Assembly: GCA_003833135.1 (NCBI GenBank)
Contig: QZLH01000006.1
Location: forward strand, 1-39,862
Origin: Oehlia diaphana
Taxonomy: Eukaryota; Glomeromycota; Glomeromycetes; Glomerales; Glomeraceae
DNA: 39,862 bases
Direction of reading: 5' to 3'
Both the position numbers and the translations under genes were made by a program. Under the pieces are notes generated by a model, which worked only from the letters and a program-made list of their open reading frames with translations, was not told the origin of the DNA and did no database searches. Each line of letters begins with the position of its first letter. The first letter of the stretch is position 1. Of this stretch, positions 32,834 to 39,862 are shown in pieces.

Positions 32834-35800
32834 ATGTCATCCCGAAATGATATTAAGTGTAAAAATTGCAATGATTTTTATACAGATATAGAAAAAAAAT
32901 GGTGTAAACCATGCCAAATAAATAAAGTAATTAGTCTTATAAAAAATGTTGCAAATTGGACTAGTGGAAATGAAAAAATTGATTGTTTCATTCAAGAAAC
33001 ACAATTAATATTTGATAGATATGATGATACAATAATTGAATGGATACCATACAATCAATTTAATAATATCAAAGAAATAAGCAAAAATAATTTTGCTACA
33101 ATATATTCAGCAATATGGAATGATGGTCCTTTACAACATGATAAACATTATGAAGAGTTAAGGAGGATACCTAATGAAGAAGTTGTTTTAAAACGTTTAT
33201 ATAATTTACAAAATATCATCAATGATTTATTATATGAGGTATGAAATTTTTTTAATTTCTTTATAATTTTTAATTAAATATTTTTTATTATAATAAATTT
33301 TTATTTTTTATTTTAATAGAGTAAATTATATTCTATTGAAAGAGATAAAGATGATTACCTTAAAATATATGGAATATCTCAAAATCCAGATACGAAAGAT
33401 TATATTTTAGTTTTTAATGATGGTTCACATTGTCTAAAATGTGGTGATGAAAATGAAGATGATGAATGCTGTATACCATGTCAAAGAAATGATTTAAAAA
33501 ATGATTTTGAGAACTGGACTAGTGGAAACGAAAAAATTGATGAATTCATTCAAAAAATGCAATTACAAATCGAATGTCAGAATGATATAATAATTGAATG
33601 GATACCATATAATGAGTTTAATGATATCAAAGAAATAAATAAAAGTGAATGTACTGCATTATATTCAGCAATATGGAAAGATGGACCATTAAAATATGAT
33701 GGTCAATATAAAGAGTTGAAAAGAGCACCTAACAAAAGAATTGCTTTAAAACATTTTTATTATTTACAAAATATTGTCAATGATTTTTTATTTGAGGTAT
33801 GTAATTTATGGTACTTTTATAATTAACTTTTTAAATACTTTATTATAATAAACTTTTCTATATTTAACAGATTAAACCATATTCTATTGATGTAAGTATT
33901 TACAATAAACATTTAAATATATATGGAATATCCCAAAATCCAGATACAAAAGATTATATTGCAGTTCTTGATAATGGTTATTGTAATAATTGTGGTGAAA
34001 TATATACAAATATATTTGATAAATGGTGTAAACCATGTTATTTAAATAATTTAGAAATAAATTTTGCAATCCATACTAGTGGAAATGAAAAAATTGATGA
34101 GTTCATTCAAGAAAAGCATATTAAAATAAATAAGCAGAACAATATAATAGTTGAATGGATACCATACAACCAATTTAATAATATTAAAGAAATTAGTAAA
34201 AGTGATTTTACTGAAGTATATTCGGCGATCTGGAAAGATGGTCCATTACAATATGTTTATAAATATGATAATGGAGAGTTAAAAAGAATACCTAATAAAG
34301 AAGTTGCTTTAAAATGTTTGTATAATTCACAAGTTCTTAATAATGAATTTCTAAATGAGGTATGAAATTTTGATCAATTTATTATTAGTTTATTTTAAAC
34401 ATTTTATTTATTATAATAATTTTTATAATAGATTAAATCATATCCTATTAATAAAAGTATTCATAATAAACTTATAAATATATATGGAATATCTCAAAAT
34501 CCAGATACAAAAGATTATATTATAGTACTTCAAGATGGTTTTTGTAAGTATTGTGGTGAAATTTATACGAATATAAAGAAAAAATGGTGTAAAACTTGTC
34601 AATTAAATAATTTCAAAAAATATTTTTCATATGAAGTCAGTGGAAATGAAAAAATTGATCATTTCATCCAAGAAATGCAATTTAAAATAAGTAAATGGAG
34701 TGACATAATAGTTGAATGGATATCATATGATCAATTTGATAATATTAGTAAAGAAATAGGTGAAATTGGTTTTACCACAATATATTCAGCAATATGGAAA
34801 AATGGACCATTACAAAATGATAAACATTATGGAATATTAAAAAGGATACCTAATAAAAAAGTTACTTTAAAATCTTTACATAATTCACAAAATATTACAA
34901 ATAAACTTTTAAATGAGGTAAAATTTTTTTTTTTTTTTTCATAAAATAATTTATTTTTTTCAATATAGTAATTTTTTTTTATTTATTTAAACAGATTGTT
35001 AAAGAATTCTCTATTAAAAAACGTAAATCTCATAGCATGTTTGGGATATCTCAAAATCCGGATACAAAAGATTATATTATAGTTCTTGATAATAATTATT
35101 GTGAAAATTGTAATAAGATATATACAATTGTAACTGATAAATGGTGCAAATCATGTCAAGCAAATAATTTAAGAAAAAATTTTGTAAATTGGACCAGTGG
35201 AAATGAAAATATTGATAATTTTATTCAAGAGATGCAATTAAAAATTGATCATAGTTATGATACAATAGTTGAATGGATACCATATAACCAATTTAATGAT
35301 ATCAAGGAATTAAGCAAAAATGATTCTTCTGCAGTATGTTCAGCAATATGGAAAAGAGGTCCATTAACGTACTATAGAAATAAATTGGTAAGAGAATTAC
35401 TTACTGAAAGAATTTATTTAAAATATTTTTACGATTTACAGAATAATGCTAATGAATTTAATGAATTCAATGAATTTTTAAATGAGGTACAGATTTAATT
35501 TAATTAAAATCTTTTATTATATAATTTTTTATTTGATATAATATATTAACTGATCAAATCATATAAATTTAATGATATTTAGAATATATATGATGTATAT
35601 GGAATATCCCAAAATCCAGATACAAAAGATTATATTATAGTTCTTAAAAATTGTTGTAAAAGTTGTGGTGATACTAGTTTATGGTGTACACCATGTCAAA
35701 TAAATAATTTAAAACAAAATTTTACAAACTGGACTAGTGGAAATAAAGAAATTGATGAAATAATTAGGGAAATGCAATTAAAAATTGATGAAAGTAATGA

Positions 35801-37611
35801 TATTATTGTTGAATGGATCTCATATAATCAATTTAAAAATATTAAAGAGATAAGTAATAAAGATGATCTAGCTATAATATGTTCAGCAATATGGGAGGAA
35901 GGTTTACTAGTATATGATAATAGAACAAACTTTAGATTACCTAATGAAAAAGTTATTTTGAAATATTTATGTAACTCGCAAGATATTATCAATGAACTTT
36001 TAAATGAGGTATGAATTTATTTTTTTTTTTTCACTTGAATTTTAATCAAATACTTGATTAATATAATTTTTTATTTTTATTAGATTAAAAAGTATACGAT
36101 TAGTTATAGTGATGAAATTCTTAATATATATGGAATATCTCAAAATCCAAAAACAAAAGATTATATTGTAGTACTTAAAGATGGTTTTTGTAAGAATTGT
36201 GGTGAAATATATACAAGTATAAATGATAATTGGTGTAAATCATGCCAAATAAATAATTTAAAACAAAATTTTACAAGTTGGACTAGTGGAAATAAAGAAA
36301 TTGATAATTTTATTCAACAAATGCAATTCAAAATTAATAATTGCAATGATATAATAGTTGAATGGATACCATATAGTCAGTTTAATAATATTAATAAAAT
36401 AGGTGAAGGTGGATTTGCTATAGTATATTCGGCAATATGGAAAGATGGTCCATTGCAATATGTTGAAAATCAAAGAGAGTTAAAAAGAAATCCTAATAAG
36501 AAAGTTGCTTTAAAGTGTTTAAATAATTCACAAAATATCAATAATGATTTTTTGAATGAGGTATGAATTCATTTTTTCTTTAAATTTATTAAATTTAACT
36601 AAAAGTCTTTTTAATGCATATTTATTATCTTTAATAGGTTAAAGGGTATTCTATTAAAGAATATGATAAAATTCTTAGTTTATATGGAATATCACAAAAT
36701 CCAGATACGAAAGATTATGTTATGGTTCTTGATTATGCAGATGGCGGGGATATTAGTAATTATAGTTATATTAATATAGATTGGTATTGGTTTGAAAGAT
36801 TATTGGTATTAACACATATTATTGAAGGTCTTGAAAATATTCATAAAAATAATATGGTTCATCATGATTTTCATACAGGAAATATATTATTATCATTTGG
36901 GGATTATACTACTTACGGTTCTAGTTCTGGAAATTTAACTAGTCATATATATATTTCAGATATGGGATTATGTGGAGAAGTTGGTAATATAGATGAAACA
37001 AAGATTTATGGAGTTATGCCTTATGTAGCTCCTGAAGTATTAAGGGGGAAACCTTATACTCAAGCAGCAGATATATATAGTTTTGGTATGATTATGTATT
37101 TTGTAGCAACCAAAAAACAACCTTTTGCAAATTTTTCTCATGATAATACTTTAGCATTAAATATATGTAATGGAATTAGGCCTGAAATAAATGAAAAAGA
37201 AGCTCCCAAATTTTATATTGATTTAATGAAAAGGTGTTGGGATTCAAATCCAAGTAATAGGCCAAGTGCTACTGAAATAGCTGAATTGATTGGGTCATTT
37301 ACTTTTGTGGATGAAGAAGAAATTAAAAAGCAAATTGAAGAAGCAGATGAATATAGAAAAGCAAATTTTTCAAATAGTCAATTAACTAATCATCATCCAC
37401 AAGCATATTATACTTCTCGATTACTTAATCCATTTACCAAAGAACTTCCAAAATATGACAATATTGATAATAATTCAGTGGAAATTATTGATTTTGTAAA
37501 GTATGTTATGCTTATTTTATTTTTTTTTTATAAAGAAATTTGTTAATAAATATTATTTATTTTTGTAGGATATCAGATGAAATTGAAAATCAACAATTAG
37601 AAGAGAAATAA
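32834..37611 (+). CDS. Protein kinase with seven tandem zinc-ribbon/N-lobe units
   Basis: Nine exons: 32834-33238, 33320-33796, 33871-34359, 34432-34917, 34995-35486, 35583-36008, 36084-36560, 36638-37500 and 37569-37611. All are GT-AG and in frame, giving 1385 aa. Exons 1-7 each carry a CxxC...WCxxC-type zinc ribbon, a 'WTSGN' linker, 'EWIPYNQF', a 'YSAIW' strand, a beta3 Lys and an alphaC Glu ending at the splice site. Exons 2-8 begin with beta4-beta5 ('YGISQNPDTKDY'). Exon 8 adds the only C-lobe: HHDFHTGN (catalytic Asp1161, Asn1166), ISDMGL (Asp1192), VAPE (1214-1217) and KRCWDSNP. The full glycine loop (GEGGFAIVY, from Gly1032) occurs only in unit 7, with Lys1069 and Glu1084. Unit 4 is partial (GEIGF), and units 1-3, 5 and 6 lack it. 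The last unit plus C-lobe should be an active Ser/Thr- or TKL-type kinase. Substrate unknown. No frame lesions. Confidence 0.85.
32850..36725 (+). repeat. Intragenic tandem array, seven units of about 555 bp
   Basis: Exon starts (33320, 33871, 34432, 34995, an ancestral 35553, 36084, 36638) are spaced 531-563 bp apart. Each period holds one zinc ribbon, one N-lobe, one intron of roughly 66-81 nt and one beta4-beta5 piece. The copies are clearly diverged, so the array is not recent. Confidence 0.9.
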
Positions 37612-39106
37612 AAAAAAAAAAAATTCACAAATTTTGTTAATTTTCATACTTCTTTATTGTATATAAGATGAAATATAAAGTTGAGTGTGACACTTGAGGC
37701 AATGTTTAAAGTTTCTCATTTTTGATATTTAAAGTATTAAACATTTTTTACTTGATGAATTTATTGTTCAACACTGATTACTATAGAGTATACGTAAAGT
37801 TTTTATTTTACACAAAATAAAATCAGTTTGTAATTGAATGATAAATATATTATTCATTAAAAGTTTTTTATTAAAACCATTAATATACAATATTAGAATC
37901 AGTTTGCTATATTTTGAATAACGCCTTGTGTATTAGTAACAAGATTTCGTTATATCTCTCTTTTAATGTTATTAAATAAATTGAAATTTTTAGAATGTAA
38001 TGAAAAAGCCAAATCTAGTGCAACGAACTCCGGGTATTGTTAAAATAAGTTTATTTGTAAGTAACTTAGAATATATACATCGCCGAGTGAATTAAGGAAG
38101 GAAGAAATGATAAAGAAATTGAGGAAACATAATGAAGAGATGCGAGCAAGGAGTAGATAGATGATTAAATATCGAAGTCACGTGATTTCACGTTTAAAAT
38201 TTTCCGATAAAATATAAAAAGATGTAAGATAGATAGTACTAACTTTTCTTTTTTGTAGGGCGAATTTGTTGGAGGTAAATAGTTGGGATATTTGTAACTA
38301 GGACGTGGGGCTGCTGAACGCCATCTGAATACGTAGCATCATTATAACAGATTTTATTTCCTAATTTTTACCCTGCAAAATATATACGAGTAGGCTATTT
38401 TTTTTAGTTAGGTCCAGTTTAGTTATTCTTTATTTACGGATTTGTTTTTTTTCTATTTATTTTTATTTTTGCGTTTATTATAGTATAGATTGCATTAGAC
38501 TAGATCGGATAATTAATAAACGCGTTACTAACTATTTAAAAAAAAAAAAAACTTAAAATAAATATAAATTTTTTACCTCATTTAAAAACTTTTCCAGCTT
38601 TTAGAACTTTTCCATCGATCATTTATCTAAAAATTTTACGGATTGAAAAAAAGACGGAAGAGTTTAAAAGTAATATGGGGATGTCATTATTTCATATTTT
38701 TAATACTACCAACTGGTTATTCACTCGTTTAGCTACCGGGAGATATGTTCCTTTTTCGCAAAGTTATATGTTGTTCAAAAAGTTGTCGCCATAAACCCGG
38801 GTATAAAAGATAATATACTCAAAACGATGGTGTGGGCAAAGGTTTTCTAAAAACAAGTCTAAAACAAATTATATAAGGATGATAACCGCTAAAAAATGAT
38901 TTTTTGGAATATATATATATATATTTTTTGTAGTTGAGGATTGATGGCTTCTTGCACTTTTTTTTGTCTTTTGAGGACTTTGCGTAGCTCGAATACAAAA
39001 TTACTACGGTATTTCACGTGACTACCGCGGAGATTTTATTTTTATTTTTATATGTCCATGTGAACAAGATTACAGAAAGATAAACAAGAACTAGAAAAAA
39101 AGGTAG
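37612..39106. other. Intergenic region with a splice-like signal
   Basis: No coding region seen. A consensus branch-point TACTAAC (38237-38243), a pyrimidine run and a TAG at 38256-38258 look like the 3' end of an intron. TCACGTGA palindromes occur at 38178-38185 and 39014-39021. A TA microsatellite lies at about 38909-38925. The region may contain untranslated exons of the gene that starts near 39.1 kb. Confidence 0.4.
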
Positions 39107-39862
39107 ACAGCGCCACCCTGGAGCGATTTGTTAAAGGACCGTGGAGGTATTAACCCCAGAGATGCTGAATTTATCAACCAAAGCCATCAATGTGTTGATT
39201 TTGATTCAGAAGATTTTAAAAGAATCATTGCACAACAAGAAAATAATACAGTACAAAGAAAACTTGCTCGTAAGTATCTAATTAATTTATTTAAATTTAT
39301 CAATAATAAGAATTTATAATTACAGTTTAAATTAAGTCACCACATTAACTTCTAAATAATCTCTTATCCAATATTTCTTTTGAAAAGTTTCTTTCTAGCT
39401 GCTCAAGAATCAACATGTAAATTTAAATCTAATAATGTGCAATGTACTGGCAAAGCTACATTGAGAAAAGTTAAACATAATGGTACTTTAGTAGTAACTT
39501 ATATAATTGGATGTGAAAAGTATGTTAGTGGTGAAAAGTGGTATCGCTACATGAAAATACCCGATGATATTGATTTAATATTGTTGAAAAATTTATTTAA
39601 TGGATCCCATATAGTAAGTTTATAAATTTACAATTGTTATTATCTAATTACAAATTATTTAATTTTATTTATTAATTTAATAGCCTGAAATTGAAAATAA
39701 TAAGTGTAAAACAATTATTCCTTTAAATTCAAGAAGAAAAACATGTGGTAATATTTTATTATTTAAATTCTTATTATGTTTTACATTTTACTAATGAAAT
39801 TTTATAAAGATTTTTCTCATACTCATAATGGTGGTGAAGTTGTAAGAGGAAAGATTGTTGAA
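39107..39862 (+). CDS. Unrecognised multi-exon gene, 3' end beyond the window
   Basis: Four exon pieces join in frame: (about 39107)-39269, 39399-39613, 39684-39747 and 39810 to the window edge, with GT-AG introns of 62-129 nt. No ATG precedes the first piece in frame (an in-frame TAG lies at 39104-39106), so either an upstream exon exists, perhaps spliced after an AG at 39105-39110, or the gene is 5'-truncated. The protein has 'CKFKSNNVQCTGKATLRK', then 'YIIGCEKYVSGEKWYRYMKI', then 'DDIDLILLKNLF', then a Cys and an 'SHTHNGG' segment. The Cys-Cys...His-x-His order recalls FLYWCH/GCM/WRKY-type DNA-binding domains of transposon-linked proteins. That is a weak guess. Partial here. Confidence 0.55.

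Noticed and set aside
33884..36473. Minus-strand ORFs over the kinase array
   Set aside because: They are shadows of the + strand exons.
32834..36560. Seven separate truncated kinase genes instead of one gene
   Set aside because: Only exon 1 has a proper start context, every exon joins the next in phase 0 at good GT-AG sites, and each intron is short and uniform.
38224..38258. Complete 35-nt intron from GTAAGA to TAG
   Set aside because: Donor to branch point is only about 18 nt, too short for normal splicing; a more distant donor is more likely.

Overview
The window looks like nuclear DNA of an arbuscular mycorrhizal fungus (Glomeromycotina, Rhizophagus-like). The reasons are very high AT content, sparse genes with introns of roughly 50-100 nt, an F-box/LRR gene, kinases of the zinc-ribbon / 'WTSGN' / 'EWIPYN' type, a fungal zinc-finger PARP, a small secreted cysteine-rich protein, and decayed piggyBac- and MULE-type transposons. 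This assignment rests on recognising family styles, not on a search.

Layout. 1-2.2 kb: AT-rich, no gene. 2.2-3.1 kb (-): intact TFIIF beta-subunit gene. 4.6-4.9 kb: a polypurine tract. 5.2-6.3 kb (-): intact F-box/LRR gene that starts directly on a T13A12 block. 6.3-11.5 kb: gene-poor, with one weak candidate secreted peptide at 10.0 kb. 11.6-12.3 kb (+): broken F-box/LRR pseudogene. 13.0-14.4 kb (-): six-exon gene for a 314-aa zinc-cluster PARP, including a 13-nt microexon. 16.4-22.1 kb: decayed transposon ground (piggyBac, MULE, a HECT-like fragment). 24.6-26.4 kb (-): a kinase gene whose first three exons each lack one base. 27.4-29.4 kb: two nested or adjacent inverted-repeat structures, one holding a 651-N assembly gap. 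29.6-30.3 kb (+): small secreted protein. 32.8-37.6 kb (+): nine-exon kinase gene of 1385 codons. 39.1 kb to the right edge (+): start of an unrecognised multi-exon gene.

The standout is the 32.8-37.6 kb gene. A ~555-bp segment (zinc ribbon, linker, kinase N-lobe, intron, beta4-beta5) is repeated so that seven zinc-ribbon/N-lobe units precede a single kinase C-lobe. Every repeat exon is in frame and phase 0. All seven keep the zinc cysteines, the beta3 lysine and the alphaC glutamate, but only the last keeps a full glycine-rich loop. The gene could make a protein with six degenerate N-lobes in front of one working kinase, or a set of cassette-exon isoforms. The kinase at 24.6-26.4 kb is the ordinary one-unit form of the same family and serves as the internal comparison.

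No operons are expected. The genes share no evident pathway: general transcription (TFIIF), ubiquitin-type recognition (F-box), ADP-ribosylation, kinase signalling and secretion.
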